A program made the translations under genes and the position numbers. This document shows, piece after piece, positions 11,801 to 22,828 of a DNA stretch of 64,000 nt (the stretch's first letter is position 1; each line of letters starts with the position of its first letter). Where the stretch lies: contig OW051472.1 of the NCBI GenBank assembly GCA_932521025.1, positions 992,001 to 1,056,000 on the forward strand, read 5' to 3'. The notes beneath the pieces were generated by a model, which did not search any database, had not been told where the DNA came from, and saw only the letters and a list, made by a program, of their open reading frames with translations. Source of the stretch: Oscheius onirici (Eukaryota; Nematoda; Chromadorea; Rhabditida; Rhabditidae).

Positions 11801-14800
11801 AAAAAAAATTCAGGAGGCTTCCAAGATGCCGCAACTCTTACAGTCTTTGGAGCAGAAAAAGGCCACTTTTCTCAGCTTTGTAAGTTCGTTTTTCCTCATG
11901 AAAACATTCACATTTAAGATCAAAGAGGCCGAAATCACCAACGAGATGGCTCTACTTGTTCTGCCCTACGTCCATCTTTCGCAGTACCAGGACGTGGTCC
12001 AGAAGTCCAAGAAGCAGAAAAACGCAAGACAGAACCTACGGTTTTTAAGCTACTTTTCTACAAAAATACGAAATTTAGATGATTTCCAAAGGAATTCACC
12101 CGAATCTGGCCAAAGAGTTTATTAAAGACGCCGTCGAAAGTGCCAAATCGGTCGATGAGAAGAAGGCCCGATTCTTGAGATTTGTAAGCCGTTTTTAGGC
12201 CAAAAATATTCCGAAATATAGCTCAAAAAGGACGAAATGCCGCTGGAAGCCGTGTTCAAAGTCCTTCCATATGTTCATCTCGGAGGAAAGGCCATTGATG
12301 GCGTGGAGCTCACTGAGATCGAGAAAGTTGCCTGGAACCACCTTCGAAACTACCTAAATCTTGTTTTTCCTCAATAAATGTCGAAATCTAGATGTTCTGC
12401 AACGAGAAAACGGTGGAAATGGCCAAGGAATGGATCGTGGAGCTGCCGGCAAGTCTCCGCAAGGAAGCCATTAAGAACAGCGCCTGCCCTCTCGTTTTTG
12501 TAAGCTTCTGCTAATTTTATTATAAAAAAGAAAATTCAGCTTCGCAAGCCCAAAGACGAGAGTCTGCCTCTTCCCGTCCTCTGTACCGATGAAATCGACG
12601 ATTTTGAGCTCTCGATCGTCGAGTAAAAGACCTGGAAAGTGCTTCGAACTTTGGTAAGCGGTTACGTCACATTTTTCGTAAAAGGAAATTGTTAGATGGA
12701 ACATAATGGAATCAGTGTCGGACAGGCTACTGAATGGATCGAGGAGAAGGCGGAATCTGTTCGCATCGAAATCGACACCAAGACCAAGTTCCTCAGCATC
12801 GTAAGAACTCAGGTTTGACCACGAAATACTAGTTTTAGATTAAAAAAAGTCAACATTTCCTTCGAGACGGCTCTCGCCATTATTCCTTACGTCGGAGCTC
12901 CGTTCCAGGAGGTTCTCGAGGCCGATTTCTCTCCAGTCGAAAAAGTTGCCTGGAAGCAGCTTTCTGCCTTGGTACGGACCGTTTTTTTGACTTAAAAACG
13001 AGGCCATTCTTAGATGGAAAACGCTCACATTTCCGAAGAATTGGTAGCAGAATGGATTGACGAGGCTGATGAGATCGAGGCTGAGAAGAAGATCAAGCTC
13101 TCTAGCTTTGTAAGCAGATTCCAAGGCCTTTTTAAAGGAGTTTTTAGACAAAAGACATCGGAATGACCGGCGAGTCGGCTTCTGCGCGTCCTGGACCTGG
13201 TTCAAAAGTCTCACGAGAAGATAACCAGCTTTACCTACGGAGAAGAAGTGGCCTTGTACGAGCTTTTGCCATTCGTAAGTCATTTTGAACTTTTCTGGCT
13301 GTTAGTATCATAAAAAAGACGAAAGTTTGATAAGAATAGTTAGAAACCGAAAGAAAACTGAGTGGAAGTCCCTAGAATCATGGAAAATGCCTCAAATGAC
13401 AAATGAGTTTAAAGAACTGCCAGATTACTTGGTCATGCGGCGATCTTTCACTCGACCAATCTGCCATTTTAGATGAACAAGAACGCCATCACCGTCAAAA
13501 TGGCCCAAGAATGGATCTCCTTCAATCTCCAGCGTCCTAAGGCTGTTCATCCAACTGTCTGTCAAGCTCTCCAGCCGGTTGGCTGTTGTCCCATTACTCT
13601 GCCTCAGAAAATCTGCGCCCCGTGCCTCGCCGCCGGAAATCGGCCGTTTCTGCCAGAGTATCCGCAAGAATCGCTTCACGAGCACCTCTTCATCTACTTC
13701 CAGTGACTACGAGCCGAGACTGACGAAGCCATTCTGTACCGTTCTCGTAGCGAACGAAAGTTCTGGATTTATTAACCCAATTACGAGGCGGTCCAAGCCT
13801 ATTTGTATATAGTTTTTTGTTGTTAGTTTCTAGTTTTTGTTTATAACCTTACGCTCACGTTACTCTCCCCGACTATAAATACTACTTTCTACCGTGTATT
13901 GGACTTAAATTTTGGTGGTTTAGAATTGCTTCCACTTATTCCTGTAGAATTGCTCAAGATGTGTTTTTCTTTTTCTTAGAAAAAAAAGCAGAAAATACGG
14001 CGTATTTAGTTGGAGCCTGCCAAGTTTGAGTCTTCGCGGTTTAAAAGGCGAGGGCTTTTTTTGAGCGTTTCGATACTGAGTCGGTCAAATTCAGACTTTT
14101 TTCATTTGTTTTTCTTCCTTTTTCCGACCAAAAAACGCCAATTTCATCCCAAAACATAGTTCGCTGCGTGAGGAACTCAAGAAAGCCATTTTCAGGTTAT
14201 GGCGATATCTAACGCAATGACGTTGGAGCAGAAAAAGAGCCGTTTTTTCAAGTTTGTAAGTCCAATGCTGCATTCTTTCCAAGCAATTTTTCAGATGGAT
14301 AAGGTCAAAATGACCGAAGTGATGGCTCTGAAGGTTTTTCCCTATGTCATATTGTCTCGCGAGCAGATGGACAAAGTGGTCCTGTCAGACGTGGAATTTG
14401 CGGCTTGGAATAATCTCAGATGTCTGGTAGGGCTTGTTTTTTTGTCTTTTGATAGTTTTTAGACGAAAGACAATAAAATTGTCGTGGAAATGGTTCCGGG
14501 ATGGATTGATGAGTATTTCGAGGGTCCCGCAACGACTAAAGACACTGTAAGACCGTTTTTTGGCTAACATTTGAGCAAATTTTAGAATAAAGTCCAAAAG
14601 CCGGCTGATTGTCTGCCAAAGTCTCTAGAAGAAAAAAGCGATCAACAGGTCAAAGTGGAGCCTAAATTGAGCAAAGAAGAGGCAGAGAACCATCATCATG
14701 TACTTTTTAGACTATTTTTTAGCCTAGGAAGAAAATTTAGGTTCAAAAAGCCAAGGAAATTACCGAATTCAAGAAGAAGCAGCCTCTGGGTCAGAAATTA

Positions 14801-17800
14801 TCTACGATTGAAAAGAAGCCGGTAACTTGTCCTATAGCTGCTCGGGAGACTGAGAAGAAAGAAAATAAGCCGAAGGAAGACATTGTACGAGTTTTTTTAA
14901 TTGATATTTTGAAGAAAACAATTTCAGGCTCAGAAATCAGCTGCAGCTGAAACGAAGCCAAAACTGCACGAGAATCGAGCTCTCATTTCAATCGTAGGCC
15001 TTTTTCGTTCACGTTAACCAAAGATTGCAGCTAAATGCCACCGAAATTCCGTATACACTGGCTCTGAGCGTCCTGCCATTTGTCCGCCTTAACAAACGGG
15101 AAACCAGAGTTTTTAAACTTCCACAGGACATGAAAGAGGCCAGAAAACAACTAAAAAGCTTCGAAATTGCCGACGAATGGATTGAAGAGGCTGTTCGTGA
15201 GATGGAGAAAAAGCGGAAGCCTTTTTTCAACTTGGTAATAGTCTTTTTCTACCAGTTTATAGCGAACTTTTCAGATGAACTCGCTCAAACTGACCCCGGA
15301 TCTCGTGCTCTCTTTTCTGAATCTGAGAACGGAGGAACGAATAGAAATGGGCATCACAGAACAGCAGAATCGACGATTTCAGGGCAAACTTTATCCTTGG
15401 GTAAGATTGTCTAATTTTTGGGCAAATACCATTTTTTAGATGAAACAAAACGGCGTCAGAGGCTACTTGGCGAGGATGTGGGTTCGAGACAAAAGTGCTG
15501 TTGATTCAGAAGCCGAGAAGGAAGAAAATAGGTCGAAGGAGGACATAGTACTAGCTTCTTTCTTCGATTACTTGATAAAACCAATTTTAGGATCAGAAGT
15601 CGAGTGGAGAGAAAAAGTTGCAAAATAACCGAAGAAAAGATAGATTCCTACTTTTTGTAAGTTTCCTTGTTTTGTCCAGAATTTGACTTTGCGTATTTTC
15701 AGTGACGTAAAATTGCACGTAGGTCAGAAAAAACTCTTTCCTGCATAATTTAGCACGCTTAATCTTCAAATTTCCAGAGCGAAAATGTCACCTTGACTGC
15801 CGAATTGCTCGTAAAACTCTTGCCCTACAGCGATTTTTCCGAAGAAGAATTGAAGAAAACTGATCTATCGAAAGCAGAAAGAAGTGCCTGGAGGAAGCTT
15901 GCCGGCTGGGTAGGGTCTTTTGTTGTTCTCTTTTTTACCATGCGTAGATGAAAGCCTACGGAGCGACTTCGGAAACGATGGAGAGGTGGATCGCCCAGGG
16001 ACGGCTACAGAATATCCGCGAGGCCAAAAAGAGCAGAAGAAACAGCCCCCCTTCTTAGCTCAGTTAATAACTTTTCTTGTTAATTTGCAGAAATAAACTT
16101 TTCTATAGTTTCTTTTTGCTTTTTTTAAACCTGGTATCTTCCAAAACTTGTCGCAAAGAAAGGTTTCTAGAAGTTTCAGCATTACGTAATATCTTACACA
16201 AGCTGTTTTAGAACTAAAAAAATGTTCATTTTTTGTCTTACAATCGCCGTTATTTTTCCAAAGTTACCCCGAAATCTCCTATATTTCTTCCAGGTCGATC
16301 TAAAATGTTTGCTGATCAGTCTTTGGAGCGAAAAAAGAGCCATTTTTTCAAGTTTGTGAGTCCATTTCTACATACTTTTCAAGCAATTTTTCAGTGAACC
16401 AGGTCAAAATGACTGAAGTGATGGCCCTGAAGGTTGTCCCCTACGTCATCCACGTCTCTTCACTCGGATGCTTTAACATCATATGGTTCCTCCCGGATTC
16501 GGAGATTCGATCACTACGCTCATCCCGAAGAAAGGAGACCATACCGACCTGACCAACTTCCGCCCAATCTCCGTATTACCAGCCCCGTACAAGCTGTTCA
16601 CGCGAGTTATGTTGGCCAGGATGCATCCAAGTTTGGAGTTCAACCAGCCAGTAGAACAGGCCGGATTTCGTCGAACCTACTCCACAGTGGAGCACCTTCA
16701 CATCATCAAGCAGCTGATCGACAAGGCCTACGGCTATCGGAATCATCTGTATCTAGTGTTTGTCGATTTCCGGAAAGCCTACGACACCATCGAGTGGGAC
16801 GCCGTGTGGAACTCTCTCCAACAACACGGAGCGGACCAACTCTACGTCGAGATGCTGCGCAAGGTCTACACGCAAGCTGGCTGCAAGATAAAGGTGCACG
16901 AAGATCTAGTGGATGTTGACATCAAGCGCGGAGTGCGCCAAGGCTGCGTGCTCTCTCCACTTCTCTTCAACGCTGTGCTGGAGGATATCTTTCGTCGACT
17001 CAACTGGGACGACCTCGGTTTCAACATCAACGGCCGTAAGCTGAATCATCTTCGCTACGCCGATGACGTCGTTCTTGTCGGAAAGAGTGAGAGCTGTACA
17101 GCGGATGGTAACCGAACTGGAACAAGCAAGCCGTAGCATTGGATTGGAAGTCAACCTTCGCAAGACAGTTGCGATGACCAATGCCTACGAGGGAGATCTG
17201 CGTCTGTCTGGACAGACAATCCAGTTTGTCCAGCATTTCACCTATCTTGGATGTTCGGTAACCTGCACCTCAGAGAGCCAGGAGTTGTCTCGAAGGATCG
17301 GAGCGTCGTGGGGAGCTTTCAATCGTCACCGTCTCTTCCTTACCAAGAGGACCGTGCCGATGAAGATAAAGCGCAAAGTCTACCTGACCTGTATCGTCCC
17401 AAGTTTCCTGTACGGCTGCGAACTCTGGAGCCTTCGAATCGATGAGCTGAGGAAACTAGCAGCAGTGCAGCGACGACAGGAAAGAGCAATGCTGGGCTTC
17501 ACTCTTCTCGACCGTAGAAGGAATGAGGACGTGAGGAGAATGACTGCTCTCCCAGACATCCTAGACTTTGCTTGGAGAAGGAAGCTCAACTGGGCGAGAC
17601 GACTGGCAGAAATGGATGGTATGCGATGGTCGAAAGCGACGACGGAATGGGCTCCTCTGGATCAGCGGCGAGTCGTCGGAAGGCCATACATGAGATGGGT
17701 AGACGATCTGAAGAAGGCCTCCGAGAGGATCGGGAGAATCTCGACGACGTGGATGCGACAGGCAAGAGAGGACGGCGAAGAGTGGATTCGAGCCATGAGA

Positions 17801-20800
17801 GCGGCAAGGGACCCCATCTAAGAACCCCCTTGATATCGTTAATAAAAATGTAAATGTAAAGTGACCGTGTCATCGGCAATTTTTTGCTCTCTTTAGGTCA
17901 AGAAGACCAAAATGACGAGAGATGTCATTCAAGAATTGTTCTCAAATATTCATTTGTCTGAAAAAGCAGCCAAAAGCATGGGTCTATCGCATGAAGAAAG
18001 TCAGGCCCGTACTGGAATGTGTCAATTGGAAAAAATGAAAAGAAAATTGGTGAAAAACTCCAAGTATAATTTTTAGTTTAATCCTGTTAAAAACCCTCAG
18101 CCAAAAACGAACCTTCCTTCTCTAGTCAAAGCAGTTCCGAAACTGGCAAATGCTGAAGCTAAAGACAAGTCTCTTGAGCAGAAAAAAGATCTACTTTTCC
18201 AGTTTGTAAGTGATTGTGTCAGCGGCAATTTTCTACTCTTTTTAGATCAGGACGATCGAAATGGCGAGAGATGTTATTCAAGAAATGTTTTCATACATTC
18301 ATTTGTCTAAAAAGGTAGCCAAAAACATGGGTCTATCGAATGCAGAAAATCGGGCCATGGGCCAAATATGTCAATACGTTAGAATTTTACTACTTTCGAA
18401 GTCAAGACTTTTACAGACAGATCAACGTTAACAATATCACCAAGCAGATGGCAAAGGGATGGATTGACGAGTATTTTGTAGAGTCCAAAAAAGCTCTGGA
18501 GCAGAAGAAACCGCGATTTTAGGAATTTGTTAGTGGCGCCATCGTTTCATTGTAATTCCAAGAAAATTCGGTATGGATGAGAAGAAAATAACTAAAGAGA
18601 CTGCCCTAAAAGTGCTTCCTTACATCGAAATATGCCCCGATGGATCCGAAGTGCACGGCCTATTTAAGGCTGAAAGACGAGCCCGCAGTGCAATCTGTTC
18701 ATTGGTGAATTTTCCTTATTTGGTGAATATTTTTCTTTTATAGATGCGAAATCACAATATTACTTTGGAATATGTGGCTCAAAAATATGTGGTTTTGGAG
18801 AAAGGTAAGACGTTTGCGCGATTTCGTTACTTTTGAACGTTTTAGCGGCTCTCGAAGAAGCGCTATAAAAAGAGGAGAGCCCTGATGCAGTTTAGACCGT
18901 TCTTTGATTGATTTTCTAGGTTTATACTTTCTAATTTTGTAAATAAAGTGTCTCCTTATCTTTTTTGCCCGATTCGAGTTGAATATGACTCAATTAATCT
19001 AGTCTTTCTCTTCTTAAAAATAGATGTAACTTCTCCTCTGATAAGAAAGCACTAAAAGAGCCGGGTGCCTGTCCATCCGCTCAGTAACAGCTCCTGACAT
19101 TTTCATGGATGAAAATAAGCGGTACTTTATCAATTTCGTATGTTTTTCCAGCAATCATGCAGTTTTTCAGCTGAAAGAAACCAGAATATCTACTGGCCAA
19201 GCGTTGGATTGTGGTCAAGTGGCAAAAATAGAGACGAAGGAAGGGCAAAAAGTCCTGGATATTGTTAGCTTTATTTTAGCCCATTTTTGCATGTTTTCTA
19301 AGATTTTTCGCTGTGACATAACTGCCGATCAGCCCATTGAATGGATCTATGGGTCATTTTCTGGAACGATCAAAATTGTCGATGGAGAGGCAGGAAATAC
19401 ATCGAACCTTCTGGAAAGTATTACTTCTGTTCAAAAAGCTGCTCCTGTTTCCAAAGAATCAAGAACCGAGTCAAAATTCGTCAATTTGGTTCTTTACGAC
19501 AGTTCTGACGAAGCGTCATCAAGCTCTGATGTGTCCAGACAGGTTAAATAGTAAATACAATCTTATCGATAAATTTAGGCTAAAACAGACATAGACCTTT
19601 ACATTTCCAGTGAAAGTTTGACAGGAAACATCTGTTCAGCTGATTGATTCAGAGACTGTCTTTTTTGAAGAGACGGACATTTTGAGTCATTCCGAACCAG
19701 GAAATACTCCAATAGACGAGGTTCAGGATGCTGTGGAAAGTTCTGGAGACGGAGCACAACCTGACAGTTTGAATGGCTCACAAATGATTGAGGATTCTCA
19801 ACAAGTCAAAAAACATGATAAAAAGGAAAAGAAGAAGGGAAACGAGCTTTCTCCTGAAGAGAAAAAGGACAAATTCTTCACGTTTGTAAGCAATACTCTT
19901 GAGTTTCTATTACCATTTTTCACAGATGAAGAAAAAACTCAAAAGTTTGTGGGAATGTATCCGGCGCTAGTATCCTATATGGGGTTGTTGTATGATGAAA
20001 TCCGATTTATGCACCTTCCCAAGGGTGTGGTAACTGCCTGGATACAGCTGGGTTTTTAGTAGATTACCAAATTTTATTTAAGCAATTTAGACGAAAGCCT
20101 ACGAGGTGCGCAAAAATGATGAAAATGTGGCTCGAAGAACGAGGAGAATCGGAAGATTTCCCGGTTTGAGAGATAAAAATATCCCGAATTCATTGCTAAG
20201 CTGACAGAAAAGAAGAAAAGGTATAGAATGCAGCGAGACAGGGAGAGAAGACGCGGTCTGCTGAAATTAAATTGTGAGAGTGGAGCTCCCAGAGAGACTT
20301 TTCAACAAGAGGCTCATTTTACGGCAGATGACAGTGAACGCCAGGAAATCGCAACGGACCTGTCTAAAATAGAGCGAGAATTTGAAGAGAGCAAGCAGCC
20401 TTTTGTACAGAAGGTTACCAGAAAGAAATATCGAAAGAGAAGGTAAATCTGATTAAGAAGACAAGAAGAGCGTCTTATTTTTTGAATCTTTAGCGAATTT
20501 TCCATTTTACACTGACAGAATTTCGATTGTACCGTATTTTCTTTATTTTTCCAAAATGACAATAAATATACCTACCGTAAGCTTGTCTGGCCTCCTGGTC
20601 AGCAATTCCTTCGGCCAGATCCCTCTGATCGCCTTCGGCCACCTCAAAATTGTGTTTTATTTCCCTCTCGGCTTCCTGCGTCGCCAGGTAGATTTCGTAT
20701 TCGACAGGAGTGAAGAATTCTTTGGGTTGGTCCCAAATCGTCTCTAAAAAGTCGATATTTAGATTCAAAACAAGCAAAAACGGACCTCCCGTGTACATGT

Positions 20801-21853
20801 GCCAGTAGTAGGTCTGTCCCTCGTCGTTCTGCGCCTGTACCCATTCTTTCGTCTCCTTTTTGAGGTCTTTAGTTGCTGCTTCGAACGCCTTCTTCTTGTT
20901 TTGTTCCACTTCGAGACGGGCTTGTTTGGCAGCTCGGCGTTGGCCTGGAAATATGCGAGAAACAATGAACAGAAAATGGGAACATGAAGCAGCTCGTTTT
21001 CTGTGTTTCCGGTCAAAAAATCGCGAATTTTTGAATTAAATATTGTATTTTAGGAAGAAAACTTAGAACTTTGACTGAAAGCTCAAAAAGGTCGGAAAGC
21101 AGGTAATAAAAGGGAAAAGTCTATTGAATGTTTTTTTGGTGTTTTCATTAAAATCTGGCTAGAAACGAGTATTTTTAACTAACAAGTATAAAAGCGACTG
21201 CATGAAGTTCATGATCGTCTAGGGATCAAAACTTTCGGTTATAAAACACGGATTTTTCATTTGTTTTTCTTTTAACGGAATTTCACGAATTCTGAGCCAA
21301 AAGTCCACTAACCTTCTCTGATTTGCTGTTTCTGAGCCTTGACCAGGGCCTCCTTGTTCACTTTTATCGGTACTGGTCCACTCGGCCCGTCTGGACGTCT
21401 ATAAGCGCCGTTTTTCCTCTGATCCGCCAGTTTGGCCATTTCGGCAGCCATGGCGCTGATATCCTGGCCGGCCTGCCGCGGATCGAAGTACTTGCTGCCT
21501 TGGATTCCTGTCGCATTGCTCGGACCGTCCTCAGACTCGCCGTATTTTTTGGCCGAAAGGAAGGCTCCGGCCTGCATGGCTGCCAGTTGGCCTTTTAGAT
21601 TAATTTCCTAGAGTTTGTACTTTTTTTGAGCAAAAAAAACCTACAGCATGTAGTTTGAGCTCTTTCTGGCGGCCGACATCTCGTAGCTTTTGAGCCAGAG
21701 CATTCCTGTGCTTCTCTCCGCGCTCATGGAATTCTATTGAGGCGCGATTGTCGGCGAACCAGACCTAAAACTGATCTTTAGGAAGAAAAATGGGGAACCT
21801 ACTTTACAAATTTCGCAGTACTTCTTGCCGACTGATACCCAGCGTTCGGCCAT
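8876..21853 (-). CDS. WBP4: WW domain-binding protein 4 (FBP21-like spliceosome factor)
   Basis: The protein starts MAERWVSVGKKYCEICK and contains a U1-type C2H2 zinc finger (CEICK ... FADNRASIEFHERGEKH) at about residues 13-38. Next come helical, basic segments (QKLRDVGRQKELKLHA; KYFDPRQAGQDISAMAAEMA) and a WW domain split by a 42-base intron (WVQAQNDEGQTYYWHMYTG, then ETIWDQPKEFF). After a 10.9-kb intron come DAYYGDGQQLPESSEYLLEI, an acidic-to-YGGW segment (NTGYGGWTKVAKKEE) and the lysine-rich end FTEKVVSVKVKGKVEFKKR, which match the C-terminal layout of animal WBP4. The start at 21853 is the first Met before the zinc finger. The family binds proline-rich splicing factors such as SmB and works in early spliceosome complexes. 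Reading frame is intact across all exons (about 21853-21804, 21766-21647, 21605-21315, 20945-20790, 20747-20576, 9714-9332, 9117-8876). Confidence 0.92.
9932..11450 (+). pseudogene. Nested modular-exon gene A, damaged
   Basis: Starts MPQLLQSLEQKKTTFLSF (9932-9985), then a phase-0 intron and IKEAEITNEMALLVLPYVHL. Compared with gene B, about 470 bases are missing after SQY, joining two modules. Module exons follow as in gene C: LRKSKDEILPFPAL, KDNEISVEQATK then TGA where B has TGG (Trp); KLQFLSF / IKKNNISFETAFTILPYVG / AEKIAWKQISAK; a frame-shifted EEWIDEASNLEDEKK exon; MTGPTALRVLDLVQQS; LYELLPF / MNQMGINAKMAKEWI; NRFLRF / TEKVNMSAETLLKLLPYVG; MKDNGITAKIINKWIDDG and a stop at 11448. One exon end (about 10555) has gcaag instead of gtaag. 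Function unknown; probably a decayed copy, though a shorter protein ending at the TGA near 10321 is possible. Confidence 0.6.
11826..13706 (+). pseudogene. Nested modular-exon gene B, damaged
   Basis: First exon and intron are almost identical to gene A (MPQLLQSLEQKKATFLSF; IKEAEITNEMALLVLPYVHL). Further modules: MISKGIHPNLAKEFIKDA, EKKARFLRF / LKKDEMPLEAVFKVLPYVHL, EIEKVAWNHLRNY / MFCNEKTVEMAKEWIVEL, MEHNGISVGQATEWIEEKAE, KFLSI / VNISFETALAIIPYVGAP, EKVAWKQLSAL / MENAHISEELVAEWIDEADE, and a Pro/Cys-rich last exon (QALQPVGCCPIT). Lesions: two exon ends without a GT donor (near 12040 and 12355), an in-frame TAA in the LRKPKDE exon (near 12625), an extra A in a run of seven (12840s) and an extra T near 13165. 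These single-base lesions sit mostly in homopolymers, so assembly error is an alternative, but neighbouring conserved genes show none. Confidence 0.6.
14199..16058 (+). CDS. Nested modular-exon gene C, intact, 447 aa, function unknown
   Basis: Twelve exons (14199-14255, 14295-14426, 14463-14546, 14586-14699, 14741-14884, 14928-14993, 15031-15234, 15275-15400, 15440-15547, 15591-15656, 15778-15909, 15948-16058) each have a length divisible by three and all introns are phase 0, giving 447 codons without a stop. The structure repeats: an exon ending EQKKSRFFKF, an exon starting MDKVKMTEVMALKVFPYVIL and ending AAWNNLRCL, then TKDNKIVVEMVPGWIDEYFE; later LNATEIPYTLALSVLPFVRL...AWIEEA-like IADEWIEEAVREMEKKRKPF; SENVTLTAELLVKLLPYSDF...RSAWRKLAGW; MKAYGATSETMERWIAQ. 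The middle (exons 4-6) is a low-complexity Lys/Glu linker. No signal peptide or membrane segment. It looks like a soluble repeat protein of helical units. I do not recognise the family. Confidence 0.75.
16305..18868 (+). pseudogene. Nested modular-exon gene D, interrupted by a LINE
   Basis: The first exon (MFADQSLERKKSHFFKF) and second exon up to MTEVMALKVVPYVI copy gene C, but the second exon has lost a base after the acceptor and is cut by a LINE fragment at about 16455. After the LINE the pattern resumes: VKKTKMTRDVIQELFSNIHL, EQKKDLLFQF / IRTIEMARDVIQEMFSYIHL, INVNNITKQMAKGWIDEYF, then a TAG in the KKPRF(stop)EF exon, EKKITKETALKVLPYIEI and MRNHNITLEYVAQKYV, ending at 18866. Lesions are the LINE, a stop and a shifted frame after 18570. 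Confidence 0.6.
16455..17866 (+). mobile_element. 5'-truncated non-LTR retrotransposon (LINE) with reverse transcriptase, frameshifted
   Basis: One frame (16483-17136) gives the fingers and palm of a non-LTR reverse transcriptase: TTLIPKKGD, TNFRPISVLP, YKLFTRVMLARM, FVDFRKAYDTIEW, GVRQGCVLSPLLFN and the catalytic YADDVVLV box. A one-base insertion near 17090 moves the rest into another frame: QRMVTELEQASRSIGLEVNL, FTYLGCSVT, SFLYGCELW, and the LINE C-terminal motif RRKLNWARRLAEMD...VGRPYMRWVDDL, ending at 17821. The tail repeats AATGTAAATGTAAA, as in RTE-like elements with short 3' repeats. The 5' end with the endonuclease is missing. It sits inside nested gene D. Clade assignment is tentative. 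Confidence 0.88.
19105..20204 (+). pseudogene. Nested modular-exon gene E, probably damaged
   Basis: Starts MDENKRYFINF with a phase-0 intron and LKETRISTGQALDCGQV, the same exon junction as the other cluster members. Exons IFRCDITADQPIEWIYGSF and a Ser/Asp-rich linker (SSDEASSSSDVSRQ) follow; then an acidic linker (SHSEPGNTPIDEVQD) and a junction exon SPEEKKDKFFTF. The next exon reads in a shifted frame (EKTQKFVGMYPALVSYMG). The last unit carries MMKMWLEERGESEDF in a frame shifted at a run of five A. A further basic frame at 20228-20443 (RETFQQEAHF ... KKYRKRR) may be its 3' end. Exon order is clear; whether a full protein is made is not. Confidence 0.45.
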
Positions 21854-22481
21854 TTCTGTCGGCTTCTGGAGGTGTCTTTACCTGAAAATAAACAAATTGA
21901 GTTTGTTTAGACCAAAAAAACTAGAGAAAATAATGATAAAGCAGAAAATGTGAGAGAAGCGAAGAAAACTGGGATTCGAAGACCGACGCCTGATCGAAAA
22001 TGCAAGAAGTACGCAACTACGTACGCGGGAGCATTTGAAATTTTCCAGTTTTGTTTTCTTCAGTTTTTATCCATTTTATGCCCAATTCTTATAATTTTTT
22101 TTACTTTTTTTTACCCGAAAGCTCTAACACCAAAAAAAAAATAATTTTCAGAACCCGATGAGCCAGCTGTTCCATCTTTTCTGGTCCCAAAGCACCGACG
22201 AATCTTCCTTCTTAGAAACAGTCAGTGTTTTTTCTTTCTTCTTGATAATTTTTCTTTCAAATTGTTAGTAGACTGAACATACACCACTTTAAAGAGAATG
22301 GATGCAAAAGGGGGCAAAACCTAGGCTGGAAAATGACTAAATGTGCCTGGAAGTGTCACGGACAGTTCTTTGACATTTTTGTACCAAAATCGTGTTTCCT
22401 TTTAAGAAGAACAATGTGCAATAGCTAAATTCTCCAAGGAGCAAGAATTTTAGTCGCTGAATTGCTGGAAATTGGCAGAAC
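21854..22481. other. Intergenic between WBP4 and the 22.5-kb gene
   Basis: Contains the WBP4 5' flank. A short plus-strand frame at about 22151-22220 (MSQLFHLFWSQSTDESSF) follows an acceptor-like TTTTCAG but I cannot link it to other exons. Confidence 0.4.
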
Positions 22482-22730
22482 TTGAAAAATCTGTCTAAAG
22501 TGACCAAAATTAGCATAAAAAGATTGCAGATGTCCCAAGGAATGAGTTTCGACCCTGACGGAAGCCTCCAGACCGAGTCGGAAGACTACGAAGAGCAAGA
22601 AGAGGAGTGGTTAATAGATTCACTAGACCTGACCACCCTTCATCTAGAGGAGAGCAGTTACGACGAGGGAACCTACTATGTGACTTTTCCACCAGACGAC
22701 GAAATGGACGAGACGGAAGACTGTTTGTAG
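22482..22730 (+). CDS. Small acidic protein, unrecognised
   Basis: An 82-codon frame. The likely protein starts either at MKNLSKVTKISIKRL or at the internal MSQGMSFDPDGSLQ (22530), which begins the conserved-looking acidic part ESEDYEEQEEEWLIDSLDL and TFPPDDEMDETEDCL. It is strongly acidic with no membrane segment. No family is recognised. It is divergent from WBP4 and convergent with the 22.8-kb secreted gene. Single-exon and short, so confidence is limited. Confidence 0.4.
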   Translation: MKNLSKVTKISIKRLQMSQGMSFDPDGSLQTESEDYEEQEEEWLIDSLDLTTLHLEESSYDEGTYYVTFPPDDEMDETEDCL

Positions 22731-22828
22731 ATATTTTGACCTATTTTTCCCGGCGAAAAAACGTGTATAGACGCATAAACTAGTGCGTATAATGGACCCA
22801 TATTCATTATTAAAAGAGATCCCAGGCA

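Larger units (their letters stand above)
9715..20575 (-). other. Giant WBP4 intron hosting an antisense gene cluster
   Basis: The donor (TTACG then gtaggtat, 20576/20575) and acceptor (tttcag then ATGCC, 9715/9714) join in phase to give QAYG-DAYYGDG. The intron is 10,861 bases, while other WBP4 introns are about 40-370 bases. It contains five plus-strand genes or pseudogenes (A-E, 9932-20204) and a LINE fragment, none on the WBP4 strand. Confidence 0.85.
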
